Part shown: piece after piece, positions 24,051 to 33,226 of the stretch | Layout of the letters: the number at the start of each line of letters is the position of its first letter | How positions within the stretch are numbered: the first letter of the stretch is position 1 | From: Tahibacter amnicola | Lineage (GTDB): Bacteria; Pseudomonadota; Gammaproteobacteria; Xanthomonadales; Rhodanobacteraceae | Assembly (NCBI RefSeq): GCF_025398735.1 | Contig: NZ_CP104694.1 | Location: 2,877,001 to 2,941,000 of the forward strand | DNA length: 64,000 nucleotides | Reading direction: 5' to 3' | Notes under the pieces: model-generated | Databases searched by the model: none | Told to the model about the DNA's origin: nothing | What the model saw: the letters and a program-made list of their open reading frames with translations, nothing else | Translations under genes and position numbers: made by a program

Positions 24051-25088
24051 ATGGCCATGTTCGGAAAATCAGTCTGGATGCTCGGTGTCGTTACGCTGGG
24101 ACTCGCGTTCGGTCGCGTTGCGGCGGCGCAGGAAATCTCGAACTTCTCCGTGCGCCTGCCGCCGCCAGCCGAGCGCGATCAGCCGATTCCCCCGGGTGGG
24201 GAAGGGCGGCTGACATTCACGGTGTTGGCGGCGCCAGCCCAATTCGGGACGGCGACGACAGCGGGCTTTTTCGAGTCACCCCCCGAAGGATTGTCCGAGT
24301 ACACCTTTGTTCCGGAAAATCCGGCACTCTGCCAGCCGCCTACGCTGTCGCCGACGCCTTACAGCCTGCAGAGCTTGTCGTTCCGGGTGGGGCCCATCGC
24401 CGCCGGCGGCAGCGCAAGCTGTGCCTACCGCGTGCAGCGTGCGGCCACATCCCGGCAGGACCTGAAATTCCATATTTGCGCCAACACCTCGCTTTTCTGT
24501 AACGCGCTTTTCCGCTACGGCACCTTGCCGGACGTGGCCGTCCGTATCACGCAATCGGCCATGATTCCGAATTCACTGGATGGCACGGTACAGGTCACCG
24601 TATCGAATCGTTCGTCGCGAGCGATTTCCGCGGCGCGCGTGGCGACAGATTGCGTGGAGTTCGGTGGCGGCATTTTTGATCCGGCGCCGTTCGAGATTGA
24701 CGCCGATTTTCCCGGGGCTTGTCCGCGCAATGCCCTGAACATGGGCTGCCTCAATTTCACCGGGCAGAATTATTCCAGCCAGGGTTTCAGCGTCGGGCCG
24801 ATTCCCGCCCAGGGCGAGGCCAGCTGCCTGCTGCGCTTGAGGCACATCAACGCGAATACCATCGGGCGCACCGTCGACCTGATGCTGGCGACTGATGCGC
24901 TGCTGTTCGCCGACGGCGGCGTTGGCTATGACGCCAACGTGCTGAATGATCGGACGCCCATGGGGGTCGTGACCAGCGTGGCGCTGCCGATCGGGCGGGG
25001 AGCGTCGGTGCTGACATTGGTCTTGTTGGGACTGGTCGGTGCCTGGGGCGTCCGCCGCCACATCCGGGCGACATCTGCGGCGGCGTAG
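24051..25088 (+). CDS. Exported protein with C-terminal membrane anchor (IPTL/PEP-CTERM-like tail)
   Basis: ATG 24051 has AGGGA upstream and gives 345 residues with a signal peptide (MFGKSVWMLGVVTLGLAFGR). The mature part has two Cys-containing beta-rich halves, each with a GPIAAGGSASCAYRV or GPIPAQGEASCLLRL unit, suggesting an internal duplication. The C-terminus is a short hydrophobic helix, ASVLTLVLLGLVGAWG, followed at once by RR and a few residues. This is the layout of IPTL-CTERM or PEP-CTERM sorting tails, although the defining Ile-Pro-Thr-Leu or Pro-Glu-Pro triplet is absent (LPIGRG stands in that place). Function unknown. Confidence 0.7.
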   Translation: MAMFGKSVWMLGVVTLGLAFGRVAAAQEISNFSVRLPPPAERDQPIPPGGEGRLTFTVLAAPAQFGTATTAGFFESPPEGLSEYTFVPENPALCQPPTLSPTPYSLQSLSFRVGPIAAGGSASCAYRVQRAATSRQDLKFHICANTSLFCNALFRYGTLPDVAVRITQSAMIPNSLDGTVQVTVSNRSSRAISAARVATDCVEFGGGIFDPAPFEIDADFPGACPRNALNMGCLNFTGQNYSSQGFSVGPIPAQGEASCLLRLRHINANTIGRTVDLMLATDALLFADGGVGYDANVLNDRTPMGVVTSVALPIGRGASVLTLVLLGLVGAWGVRRHIRATSAAA

Positions 25089-25190
25089 ATCGACACCGTT
25101 CGTCGGGGCCCGACGAACGGCTTTTGCGTCGCGTGAGCTGCGACGACGTCTCGCTATCTTCTTCTTCCCCCAGCGAAGAAGGTGCGCGGT

Positions 25191-26876
25191 ATGAAGTCGA
25201 AATGCGCAGTTTTCCAGCGGTCGTACGCGTCGGGTTCGTGGGTGGAAGGCGGCACGCAGCGGTGTTTGAAAGCCATTGCACGTGCTTCAGTGGCAGTAGC
25301 GCTGTTGCCGGCCGTGTGCAGTGCCGCTTCGACCATCGGCGCGCCGGTGACCGACGAATGGAAGGTCAACACGACAATCACTTCCGGAAACCAGCGGCGC
25401 GTCGCCCTTGCGATGGATGGCGATGGTGATTCGATGGCTGTCTGGTTGAGCGAACCGTCCGGGTTCACTCCACCACCGCCGACCATCAATGCGCGGCGCG
25501 TTACGGCCGCAGGCATCCCGAGCGGGCCGGAGTTCAAGGTGAACACCACCCCCATTGCGGGCTTGCCGTTCGTGGCCAGCGACCGGAACGGGAATTTCGT
25601 CGTGGCATGGACGACTCAGACCGGCGGCCAGCACGTGGTGACACGTCGTTATGATGCACATGGCGTGGCTTTGACGCCGGAGGTGCGCGTCGACGGAACC
25701 GCGCGCAGCTACGCAAACGCCGCCGATATCGCCATGAACAGCGCGGGCGACTACGTCGTGGTCTGGCAGACCTCGGACGGCTCCAACTATGAATACCGCG
25801 GCCGTCGCTTTTCGCCCGCCGGTGCACCGCTGGGCGCGGAGTTTGTCGTGGTCAGCGCACCGTCGACGATGCTCGGTGTGACACCAAGAGTCGCGATGGA
25901 TGATGCTGGCAACTTCACCGTCGGCTGGAGCCAGAACCGGGTGCGCTGGTCGGACCCGACCGGTTTTGACATCTATCGCCGCCGCTATGGGGCGGACGGT
26001 TGGCCGCTGGAAGAGCCGTTCCGCGTGAACCGCACGATCACGGGCATCGAGCGCTCGTTTGACCTGGACATGGATGCCGCAGGAAACGCCGTTTTCGCGT
26101 GGCGGTCGGAAACCGGCCGGTACTCCGGCCGGGCGATGGCGCAGCGGTTCTCGCCCTCCGGCGCCTATCTCGGCAGTGAGTTCGAAGTGGGATCGTCGGC
26201 AGGCGGCACCTACGCCAATGCGACGGTGTCGATGGCGCGCGCAACCGGTGCTTTCACGGTGGTGTGGAGCTATGACACGGACGCCAACGTTTACGCCTGG
26301 TATCGGCACTACAGTGCCAGCGGTGCGGCGTTGACATCGGCGACGATGTTCTCTGGTTCCTACTACACGCGCTTTCCGGCCGTGGCCAGCGATGCGGACG
26401 GAGACTTCGCGCTGGCCTGGGAGTCGGATCCGGTGACACCCGACCGCAGTGACATTTACGCGCGACGATTCGCCGGCAGCGAGTCTGTCGACATGACGGT
26501 TGCGCTCGTGGATGCCGTTGACCCTGTGGCGGTTGGCGAAACCCTGCAATACACGCTTTCTGCGGCGAATCTGCACGTTGCAACACCGCGGCCGGGTGTG
26601 GGCAGCGCGACCGGCGTGGTCGTAATAGCGTCGGCGACAGCAGGAAGCGTCCCGCTTTCCGCAGTTGGCGAGGGATGGGATTGCAGTCTCTCTGCGGACG
26701 TGCGCTGTTCCTATCGGGGCAGCCTTGCGGCCGCGACGACTTCATCGCCATTGAGCCTGGTGTTTTCCGCGCCGGCGGAGGCGGGAACGGCAGCGCTGAG
26801 TGTTCACGTCAGTGCGAACTCGTTCGATAGCGTGCCAGGCAACAATTCGGCGACCGAAGAGACGACGATCCAGTAG
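25191..26876 (+). CDS. Secreted repeat protein with C-terminal DUF11-like domain
   Basis: AAGAAGG lies eight bases before ATG 25191; GTG 25182 is an alternative. The product has 561 residues with a long n-region before a hydrophobic export segment (VAVALLPAVCSA). Residues 50-420 hold about seven repeats of 45-60 residues with the pattern ALAMDGDGDSMAVWLSE, AMDDAGNFTVGWSQN or ASDADGDFALAWESD, probably blades of a beta-propeller. Residues about 430-560 form a DUF11-like domain (DMTVALVDAVDPVAVGETLQ, then VPGNNSAT), common in bacterial surface proteins. Likely extracellular; no enzyme motif. Confidence 0.75.
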   Translation: MKSKCAVFQRSYASGSWVEGGTQRCLKAIARASVAVALLPAVCSAASTIGAPVTDEWKVNTTITSGNQRRVALAMDGDGDSMAVWLSEPSGFTPPPPTINARRVTAAGIPSGPEFKVNTTPIAGLPFVASDRNGNFVVAWTTQTGGQHVVTRRYDAHGVALTPEVRVDGTARSYANAADIAMNSAGDYVVVWQTSDGSNYEYRGRRFSPAGAPLGAEFVVVSAPSTMLGVTPRVAMDDAGNFTVGWSQNRVRWSDPTGFDIYRRRYGADGWPLEEPFRVNRTITGIERSFDLDMDAAGNAVFAWRSETGRYSGRAMAQRFSPSGAYLGSEFEVGSSAGGTYANATVSMARATGAFTVVWSYDTDANVYAWYRHYSASGAALTSATMFSGSYYTRFPAVASDADGDFALAWESDPVTPDRSDIYARRFAGSESVDMTVALVDAVDPVAVGETLQYTLSAANLHVATPRPGVGSATGVVVIASATAGSVPLSAVGEGWDCSLSADVRCSYRGSLAAATTSSPLSLVFSAPAEAGTAALSVHVSANSFDSVPGNNSATEETTIQ

Positions 26877-27021
26877 CGCAGTGGGCGGGTAAGGCGTGCC
26901 CGGGGCATCGGTCGATGGGATGGTGCCCTGGGCGTTGCGATAGTCCGGCGTTGCGACAAACAGGGCATTGCCGGGTCAGCGTTGCTATCCTGCGATCCTG
27001 CTCACAACAGGCCGAAAACGA

Positions 27022-27660
27022 ATGATCCGAGGACTGCTGCTGCGTGGTGTCACGCACCCGCAGATAGAGCGGGCGGTACTACCGTTGCAGGGCGGCGTGG
27101 TCGCAGTGTGGATGACGTATTCCATTGACGACTTGCTGGAGTCCGTCGAGGAAACGGACGTCTTTGATCGAAGGGCTCTGCAAACAGAGTCGTTTGCCGT
27201 CGCGCAGCCCAGTCAGAGCGGCGCTTGTCCGGTACCGGTTGTGATGGCATCGGGCGTGGAGCCACTTGCTGTCCGCTTTCTTGTTCGGGCCGCACATTCC
27301 GTGCTGGCGGCTGCAAATCTCGACAGGGAGGCGATGAAGTCCTTTCTGGCCGAGATGTGCTGGGGACGAATCGTGGATCTGCGTTGGTTCGCACAGAACG
27401 CCTGGCGCGTGGCCGGTTTGGCGGATTGGACGATCTGGCGCGGCCTGCCCGAGCCAATGGAAGAAGACGGGAACTCGTTGGCGCTGGCCCGGTCGCCGGC
27501 CGCCCTCGCCGCATTGAAGGCGGCACTACTCGAAGCGCTGCTCAATCCACTGTCCTGGCGTAGTGGGGCGGGCACCGGAAGCGTTTTTGAGATCGACGTC
27601 GAGCCAATGTTGATCGGGAATGCGCCACATTACGATGGATCCGTGTTGATCGATGACTAA
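27022..27660 (+). CDS. Uncharacterised cytoplasmic protein
   Basis: The product has 212 residues from ATG 27022 (MIRGLLLRGVTH); the 18 residues upstream in frame look non-coding. The ribosome site is weak. There is no signal peptide or membrane helix. Two amphipathic helical regions (RFLVRAAHSVLAAANLDREA, then ALAALKAALLEALLNPLSW) stand between aromatic-rich segments. I do not recognise a family. It lies alone between secreted-protein genes. Confidence 0.55.
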   Translation: MIRGLLLRGVTHPQIERAVLPLQGGVVAVWMTYSIDDLLESVEETDVFDRRALQTESFAVAQPSQSGACPVPVVMASGVEPLAVRFLVRAAHSVLAAANLDREAMKSFLAEMCWGRIVDLRWFAQNAWRVAGLADWTIWRGLPEPMEEDGNSLALARSPAALAALKAALLEALLNPLSWRSGAGTGSVFEIDVEPMLIGNAPHYDGSVLIDD

Positions 27661-27857
27661 TAGCGCCGGACCGTGCCGCGGGCGATCGTACGGGATGTAA
27701 GACGGCGATGGCGCTGGCGGTTGCCGTTCGCGAGACGGTGCGACACTCGCGCCTTGGTCCAGACGCTGTCACGAGGCTTGTCGCCCATCGTGTGCGTGCG
27801 CGTCGCGGATGTGCAACACGCCAGCCCGGTACGCGAGCGGTTGCGGACGATGGCCGG

Positions 27858-28259
27858 TTACTTTTCCTCGCGCACCTTCCGGTACGGGACGAAGTTGCCC
27901 AGGCCGACACCGCCGGCGAGCATGCGCGAGCCCGGCTCCATCAGCTTGACGATGTCGATATTGCACAGCTGGTGGGAGTGCGTGTCGGTCACCAGGATGG
28001 CGTCGTCGCGCAGAAAGGCGGCGCCGGATTTTGGGGTGTTGACGTAGATCGTTCCCCCGGCCACTTCATAGATGATCGCGGTCTTGTCGATCACACGGGT
28101 CGATCGGATGTCGCGCTGGTTGATGCAATGTACGGGCTCGCCGGCCACGCGGCCCGCGATGGCCTTGGCCAGCTGGGCTTCGGGACTGCGGTCCTTGTCG
28201 GCGATTGCCGGGGTGGTCACCAGGGCGAGGGCGCAGGTCAGGAGAGTTCGGGTATTCAT
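27858..28259 (-). CDS. Small secreted protein of a conserved xanthomonad-type family
   Basis: The product has 133 residues with a signal peptide (MNTRTLLTCALALVTTPAIA). The mature part contains GEPVHCINQRDIRSTRVIDK, an IYVN strand, and DTHSHQLCNIDIVKL. Two cysteines are spaced as a probable disulfide. The pattern 'HCI..RDIRST..ID.TAI.YE' is one I have seen in unannotated periplasmic proteins of Xanthomonadales, but the role is unknown. GGAG lies close to the start on the minus strand. Confidence 0.7.
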   Translation of the reverse strand: MNTRTLLTCALALVTTPAIADKDRSPEAQLAKAIAGRVAGEPVHCINQRDIRSTRVIDKTAIIYEVAGGTIYVNTPKSGAAFLRDDAILVTDTHSHQLCNIDIVKLMEPGSRMLAGGVGLGNFVPYRKVREEK

Positions 28260-28596
28260 GGGAGCTCCGCGAATCGGGGTGTTCTGTCTGGACGGCGGCG
28301 TGTGCCGGTCAGTCGCAGTACGCGTTGGACGGCACTATAGCGTGAGCGCCGGCGGCGAGCGGGCCCGGCCGAGGGGGCTGACGGAGCTGTCGCCACGGAA
28401 CGGTCGACGTGTCGAGCATGTGCTGCATCGCTGGACGCGGGGTTGAGTGTCATTGTCAACAATGCTAATTTGCGGGGCTGCAACCGTAACGCCGCGTGGA
28501 CCTGCCCTTAACGAAATCCTAAAGCGGGCCGGTGCACTCTGGATCCACAGGGCTACAGGCCGGGCCCAGCCGCCGGCCGGACGCGCGAGGTGTTCC
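28260..28596. other. Divergent intergenic region
   Basis: This is 337 bases between divergent genes. It contains a short inverted repeat CATTGT-CA-ACAATG at 28451-28464, which could be an operator or chance. Frames crossing it lack protein-like composition. No promoter was fixed. Confidence 0.35.
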
Positions 28597-28800
28597 ATGC
28601 ACAGCACGAGTCAGCCGACGTTTGCGAACAACAGCAGTGATTCGATCAATATCCTGGTGAATTGGGAAGTCAATTACTGGTCCACCCGCTGGGGTGTGAC
28701 GCCGGAACAGCTATTGCGTGCGGTGTCGGAAGTCGGCACCAATGTGCGGGTTGTCCAGGCGCATCTGGCGGACCAGGGGCGCGCGCAGACGATGCAGTGA
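28597..28800 (+). CDS. DUF3606-like small protein
   Basis: The product has 67 residues from ATG 28597, with GAGGTG upstream. It contains VNYWSTRWGVTPEQLLRAV followed by G-T-N-V-R-V-V-Q-A-H-L. This fits the DUF3606 pattern (WSxxxGVTxEQLxxAVxxVGxxVxxVxxHL), a short helical domain found in small stand-alone proteins. Role unknown; cytoplasmic. The start choice is supported because the upstream in-frame residues are Arg/Pro-rich and unlike coding sequence. Confidence 0.7.
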   Translation: MHSTSQPTFANNSSDSINILVNWEVNYWSTRWGVTPEQLLRAVSEVGTNVRVVQAHLADQGRAQTMQ

Positions 28801-28891
28801 GATCGCGCGACGCTTCGCGTTGCCGCAGCAAATGGGTACGGAAACGAGGGGCCGCAGGGCCCCTCGTTCGTCTGCGCGTTGGCAGGGTTGT

Positions 28892-30331
28892 CTAGTCGCC
28901 GCCGCCACCGCCACAGCCGCCGCATCCACCGCCGCCACTGTCGCTGTCGCCGCTGCTGCTGCAGCCGCTGCTCGAATCCGAGGACGACGAGGACGACGAC
29001 GCGGGGGCGCGTACATCGTGGTACGCCGCATACGCCGTACCCGCGAGAACGGCCGTGCCGGCCAGTGCCACGGCCAGGCCGACATCCCTGTCGCGCGGCG
29101 CTCGCGTGGCGTGCGCATGCCGCTGGCGCAGCTGTTTGAGCGCAGCGTCGCCGGCGGTGGCGGTCCACGGGCGGTTGAGGAACAGCACCAGTGCCGCGAT
29201 TGCCGTCACGATCACCAGCACGATCAGGAAGCCGACCGGCCGGTCACGGCTGATGCCGACGGCAATTTTCGCCATGCCCAGGCCCATGAGCGCGATAAAG
29301 GGCAGTGCGCCGAGCAGGGCAACGCGTTTGCGCTGCGGTTCGGGCACCAGCAGTTTGCGCTGCACCAGGGATTGTTCGATGCGAGCCAGTGCGGGCGTGA
29401 TGGCGGCTGGCAGTGCGTGCAATGCCGTGCCCTTGCCCAGTTCGTGCGCGACGACATCCAGCGGGTATTCGGAGATGGCGCGCGCATCGTGGACGACGAC
29501 AGTGCGCGTCTGGTCCGACCAATGCGCCTGCTGGCGTGACATCAGCTCAGCCACGGCCGCATCGGCGACGCGGGTGGGCCCGCCGGCGAGGTAGGCGACG
29601 GACCAGGCGTCCAGGTTCGGACTGGATGAGCTGGCGCGCATATCACGCGCGTTGCGGCGCAACACCTTGGAGACGATCGCACACACGATCGCGAGGACGA
29701 GGTAGAGGCCGAGAAACTCCGGCCCCGTCAGTTCCAGCGGGTTAAGCTCGGCCGCCTGCAGCAGCGGTGCAATCGCCAGGGCGGCCAGCGCGGCAGTGGC
29801 GCGCCAGAGTGTCTGTGCACGTGGCCAGCGCGGGCGCGGCAACAGCACGACGCGGCGCATGTCGACGCGGCGATAGGCGGCTGCGCTGCGGAATGCTTCC
29901 TGGGCACCGGGCCAGAATTCCGCCGGCGGTGCGCCGAACCAGGCCTGGTAGCTGGCCAGCGTATCGGCGTACTGGCGGTAGTGCTTGTGATCTTCGTCGC
30001 GACCGCCGCGCGTAGGCTGGTGATGCAGCGACTTGCCGAGCACGCACGGACAGAAGGTTTCCCAGTAATCGCGCGAATAGGTCAGGTGCAGGTGCCAGAC
30101 TTCGTCGACCACGTCGCTGGGTGTGACCGGATCCGGCGCAACGACGGCCAGAAAGCAGAAGCGGCGGTATTCCTCGATCGCCTGTTCGGCATGGCTGCGG
30201 CTCCAGCCATGTTCGCGGGCGAGACGGGCGGGAAAATCCAGGGCGTCGCCCCGGGTTCCGAAATCGTGTGCGGCGATGCGCTGCCAAAGGGCCTGGTGGT
30301 CGGCCGGCCAGTCCAATCCGATCGAAGACAT
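28892..30331 (-). CDS. TIGR04222-type membrane protein with Ser/Gly/Cys-rich tail
   Basis: The product has 479 residues. The N-terminal cytoplasmic region (about 1-165) has the conserved pattern SDVVDEVWHLHLTYSRDYW followed by SLHHQPTRGG, typical of TIGR04222 proteins. Transmembrane helices follow at about 178-195 and 207-225, with a pair near 345-390 and one near 425-442. The last 40 residues are low complexity: a Ser run, then Gly/Cys ending in GGCGGCGGGGGD, which is characteristic of the family. The function of these proteins is not established to my knowledge. It is divergent from the cold-shock gene. Confidence 0.8.
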   Translation of the reverse strand: MSSIGLDWPADHQALWQRIAAHDFGTRGDALDFPARLAREHGWSRSHAEQAIEEYRRFCFLAVVAPDPVTPSDVVDEVWHLHLTYSRDYWETFCPCVLGKSLHHQPTRGGRDEDHKHYRQYADTLASYQAWFGAPPAEFWPGAQEAFRSAAAYRRVDMRRVVLLPRPRWPRAQTLWRATAALAALAIAPLLQAAELNPLELTGPEFLGLYLVLAIVCAIVSKVLRRNARDMRASSSSPNLDAWSVAYLAGGPTRVADAAVAELMSRQQAHWSDQTRTVVVHDARAISEYPLDVVAHELGKGTALHALPAAITPALARIEQSLVQRKLLVPEPQRKRVALLGALPFIALMGLGMAKIAVGISRDRPVGFLIVLVIVTAIAALVLFLNRPWTATAGDAALKQLRQRHAHATRAPRDRDVGLAVALAGTAVLAGTAYAAYHDVRAPASSSSSSSDSSSGCSSSGDSDSGGGGCGGCGGGGGD

Positions 30332-30654
30332 GACACTCCCCCGGGGTATCGAATAGGCAGTTCAAACGATACACAGTATTTGTGGCGAACGCCGCCGGGT
30401 GACGGGCTCGACTGCGCGAAGCCCCCAATTGCCGGAAGAGACTTAACGGATTTCGATGCGGCCTATTGGCATCGGGAACAAATACGCGTACATTCGCTAC
30501 CACTGTGTTTGCTTGGGTCACGGTAAACTGTGGCCTGATGCGGTAGATCACACGATCCGCTTCATCGATTCGCCCCGCTTGCTCCCTGCAACCTCAGTCT
30601 CGACGCGAATGTTCGCGGGCGTGATATTTTCAATCTGTTTCATGGAGTTAAGTT
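30332..30654 (+). promoter_or_regulatory. Upstream and leader region of the cold-shock gene
   Basis: This is 323 bases between two divergent genes and is clearly less GC-rich than its surroundings. GGAG lies seven bases before the cold-shock ATG. A long 5' leader is usual for cspA-type genes and could fold differently at low temperature, but I could not fix a promoter or a conserved cold box. A tight palindrome CGCGAATGTTCGCG lies at 30604-30617. Confidence 0.4.
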
Positions 30655-30864
30655 ATGTCGAATCGTCAGAGCGGTGTTGTCAAGTGGTTCAACGACGCTA
30701 AGGGCTTTGGTTTCATCACCCCGGAAAGCGGCGCCGACCTCTTCGTTCACTTCCGCGCGATTCAGGGCACGGGTTTCAAGACCCTGCAGGAAGGCCAGCG
30801 TGTTACCTTCATCGCCGTTCAGGGCCAGAAGGGCATGCAGGCTGACCAGGTTCAGGTCGTCTGA
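30655..30864 (+). CDS. Cold-shock protein (CspA family)
   Basis: The product has 69 residues and is a single OB-fold cold-shock domain. RNP1 is KGFGFITP (about 16-23) and RNP2 is DLFVHF (about 28-33), both intact, so it should bind single-stranded RNA and DNA as an RNA chaperone. Length is typical of the family. GGAG is well placed. It is followed by a strong hairpin terminator, so it is monocistronic. Paralogue identity (CspA, C, D, E) cannot be set from this alone. Confidence 0.95.
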   Translation: MSNRQSGVVKWFNDAKGFGFITPESGADLFVHFRAIQGTGFKTLQEGQRVTFIAVQGQKGMQADQVQVV

Positions 30865-30891
30865 TCTAAACCGCCCAGCGTAGTATCGGAA

Positions 30892-30922
30892 CCCCGGATG
30901 GAAACATCCGGGGTTTTCTTTT
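30892..30922 (+). terminator. Intrinsic terminator of the cold-shock gene
   Basis: A 9-bp perfect stem CCCCGGATG/CATCCGGGG with a GAAA tetraloop is followed by TTTTCTTTT. Confidence 0.93.
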
Positions 30923-31080
30923 GTGCATGTTTCGGCGACGAAGGCCTTCGGGGGAATGGCTTACGCACCGTTCCTGATGTTCCGGCTGAAATGCATCGGC
31001 GCCCCGGATAGTCGCATCCTGCGGATGACGCCGGCACGGTACCATCCGGCCCTCGGAATGCCCGACGAGGGAGTGCGTCG

Positions 31081-32376
31081 ATGAAAGGCCGCTGGTGGAC
31101 GAACCTGTACGCGCAGGTCCTGGTCGCGATGGCGATCGGCATCCTGCTGGGGCACTTCGTGCCGGACCTAGGCGCCCAGATGAAACCGCTCGGGGACGGG
31201 TTCATCAAGTTGGTGAAGACGGTCATCGGGCCTCTGATCTTCCTGACCGTTGTGGTCGGCATGGCCAAGATGGGGGATCTGCGCCACGTTGGAAGAATCG
31301 GCCTCAAGGCGCTGATTTACTTCGAAGTATTGACCACGCTGGCGCTGGTGATCGGGCTGGTCGTCGCCAACCTGGTCGAACCGGGCGCGAGTATCCAGGC
31401 CAGCGCTGCTGCGCTGGATGGCAAGGCCGTGGCGGGCTACCAGAAGGCCGCCGCCGACCAGGGCATCGTCAGCTTCCTGCTGCACATCATTCCCGACACC
31501 CTGGTTTCTGCCTTTGTCGATGGCGACCTGCTGCAGGTGTTGCTGGTGGCACTGCTGTTCGGGACGGCCATGACCCGTGCGGGCGCGGCAGGCCGGCGCG
31601 TACTCGACGCATTCGAGGATTTCGCGCACGTGCTCTTCGGTGTGGTGAACCTGATCATGCGTGCGGCGCCGATCGGCGCCTTTGGCGCCATGGCGTTCAC
31701 GATCGGCAAGTTCGGCATCGCCACCCTGGCTTCCCTGCTATGGCTGCTCGTTTCGGTCTACGTCACCTGCGCCTTGTTCGTCTTCCTGGTTCTTGGGCTG
31801 GTCGCGTACTGGTCCGGGTTCTCGCTATGGCGTTTCCTCGTATTCATCCGGCACGAGTTGTTGCTGGTGCTGGGCACGTCCTCGTCGGAATCGGCTTTGC
31901 CGCGCATGCTCGTGCGTCTGGAGCAGGCGGGCTGCGCCCGGTCGGTCGTGGGCCTGGTTCTGCCGACCGGCTATTCCTTCAACCTGGACGGGACCTGCAT
32001 CTACCTGACCATGGCGGCCTTGTTCATCGCACAGGCCCTGGGTATCGAGTTGTCGCTGCGCGAGGAGCTGACCCTGCTCGCCGTCCTGCTGCTGACCTCC
32101 AAGGGCGCCGCCGGGGTGACTGGCTCCGGCTTCATCACCCTTGCCGCCACGCTCGGGGCGTTGGGTGGCAAGGTGCCCGTGGAGGGCGTGGCCCTGGTGC
32201 TCGGTGTCGACCGGTTCCTGTCGGAGGCGCGGGCGATCACCAATCTCATCGGCAATGGCGTCGCGACGATGGTCGTGGCCAAGTGGGAGGGGCTGCGGGA
32301 TGACGACCGGATGCGCGAAGCCTTCGCGCGAGGGCCGGATGACAGCGTCGACACCGGCGTCCCGGCGAGCGCCTAG
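31081..32376 (+). CDS. dctA: DAACS-family dicarboxylate/cation symporter (DctA type)
   Basis: The product has 431 residues and is an inner-membrane protein with eight transmembrane helices and two re-entrant loops. Family signatures are intact: the serine-rich [10 protein letters not shown] of hairpin 1, [11 protein letters not shown] in TM7, [12 protein letters not shown] of hairpin 2, and [18 protein letters not shown] in TM8, as in DctA. It should import C4-dicarboxylates with Na+ or H+. The pattern [13 protein letters not shown] fits DctA better than glutamate transporters. It is monocistronic by spacing. Confidence 0.9.
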   Translation: MKGRWWTNLYAQVLVAMAIGILLGHFVPDLGAQMKPLGDGFIKLVKTVIGPLIFLTVVVGMAKMGDLRHVGRIGLKALIYFEVLTTLALVIGLVVANLVEPGASIQASAAALDGKAVAGYQKAAADQGIVSFLLHIIPDTLVSAFVDGDLLQVLLVALLFGTAMTRAGAAGRRVLDAFEDFAHVLFGVVNLIMRAAPIGAFGAMAFTIGKFGIATLASLLWLLVSVYVTCALFVFLVLGLVAYWSGFSLWRFLVFIRHELLLVLGTSSSESALPRMLVRLEQAGCARSVVGLVLPTGYSFNLDGTCIYLTMAALFIAQALGIELSLREELTLLAVLLLTSKGAAGVTGSGFITLAATLGALGGKVPVEGVALVLGVDRFLSEARAITNLIGNGVATMVVAKWEGLRDDDRMREAFARGPDDSVDTGVPASA

Positions 32377-32595
32377 CGACGGCCTTGCCAGCATTGGCCG
32401 CCCCTGGCGCCGGATGACCATAGCTCGCGCCTTGCTCGGGTCTCCCCCTGGCGCGTACCGGCGTTGACGCCTTGAAAACACCTGATCCGTAACGATTTCG
32501 TCCCGACGGCACCGAATCGGCTATCCTCGGCGCCCTTTTCCGCGGCAGTGCGCTGCCGCTTCCCTTCAGGGCCGTCCGGGCCGAGCGAGAATTCC

Positions 32596-33078
32596 ATGCA
32601 GATTGCTGATCGTTGCGTTGCGTCGTTCCACTACACCCTGACCGATGCGGAGGGTCGTACGATTGACTCTTCGGCCGGCGGCGATCCGCTGAGCTACCTG
32701 CATGGCGCCGGCAATATCGTGCCGGGCCTGGAGAAGCAGATGACCGGCAAGTCGGCCGGCGACAAGTTCGACGTCGTCGTTTCGCCGGAAGAAGGCTACG
32801 GCGTGCGTCACGATGAGTGGGTACAGGTGGTTCCGCGCGGCGCGTTCCAGGGCGTGACGACGATCGAGCCGGGAATGCAGTTCCAGGCCCATGGACCGCA
32901 GGGCCCGATGTCGGTGACGGTCGTTGCCGTGACGGACGACAACATCACGGTCGACGCGAACCATCCGCTGGCGGGCGTGGCGCTGCACTTTGCCATCGAG
33001 GTGGTCGAGGTGCGTGAAGCCAGCGCCGAGGAAGTGACGCACGGCCACGTGCACGGCCCGGGTGGCCACGCGCACTGA
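32596..33078 (+). CDS. slyD: FKBP-type peptidyl-prolyl isomerase SlyD
   Basis: The product has 160 residues. It has an N-terminal FKBP half (YTLTDAEGRTIDSS, GAGNIVPGLEKQM), an inserted IF chaperone domain (about 70-125, PEEGYGVRHDEW) and return to the FKBP fold (NHPLAGVALHFAIEVVEVR). The tail HGHVHGPGGHAH is a short His-rich metal-binding region as in E. coli SlyD, which helps nickel delivery and protein folding. The tail is shorter and lacks the cysteines of the E. coli protein. Cytoplasmic. Confidence 0.9.
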   Translation: MQIADRCVASFHYTLTDAEGRTIDSSAGGDPLSYLHGAGNIVPGLEKQMTGKSAGDKFDVVVSPEEGYGVRHDEWVQVVPRGAFQGVTTIEPGMQFQAHGPQGPMSVTVVAVTDDNITVDANHPLAGVALHFAIEVVEVREASAEEVTHGHVHGPGGHAH

Positions 33079-33226
33079 GCGAGTTGACCCGCGTGATGGG
33101 TTTTCCGGCGTCCGGCGCAGGTCGCGCCGGGCATTGGAGCGACCAGGGACCGATGGGCAGGGCGGTACCTGGTTCGCGCGCTGTTGCTACTTTCAGGGTG
33201 TCGCAGAACGAAACCGGAGATCAGGC

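Noticed and set aside
28451-28464. Inverted repeat CATTGT-CA-ACAATG as a defined operator
   Set aside because: Only 6-bp arms and a single occurrence seen; not enough to claim a regulator site.
31095-32303. Second plus-strand frame of about 402 codons overlapping the DctA-type gene
   Set aside because: Arg/Gly/Pro-rich with no membrane helices; the DctA frame has all family signatures.
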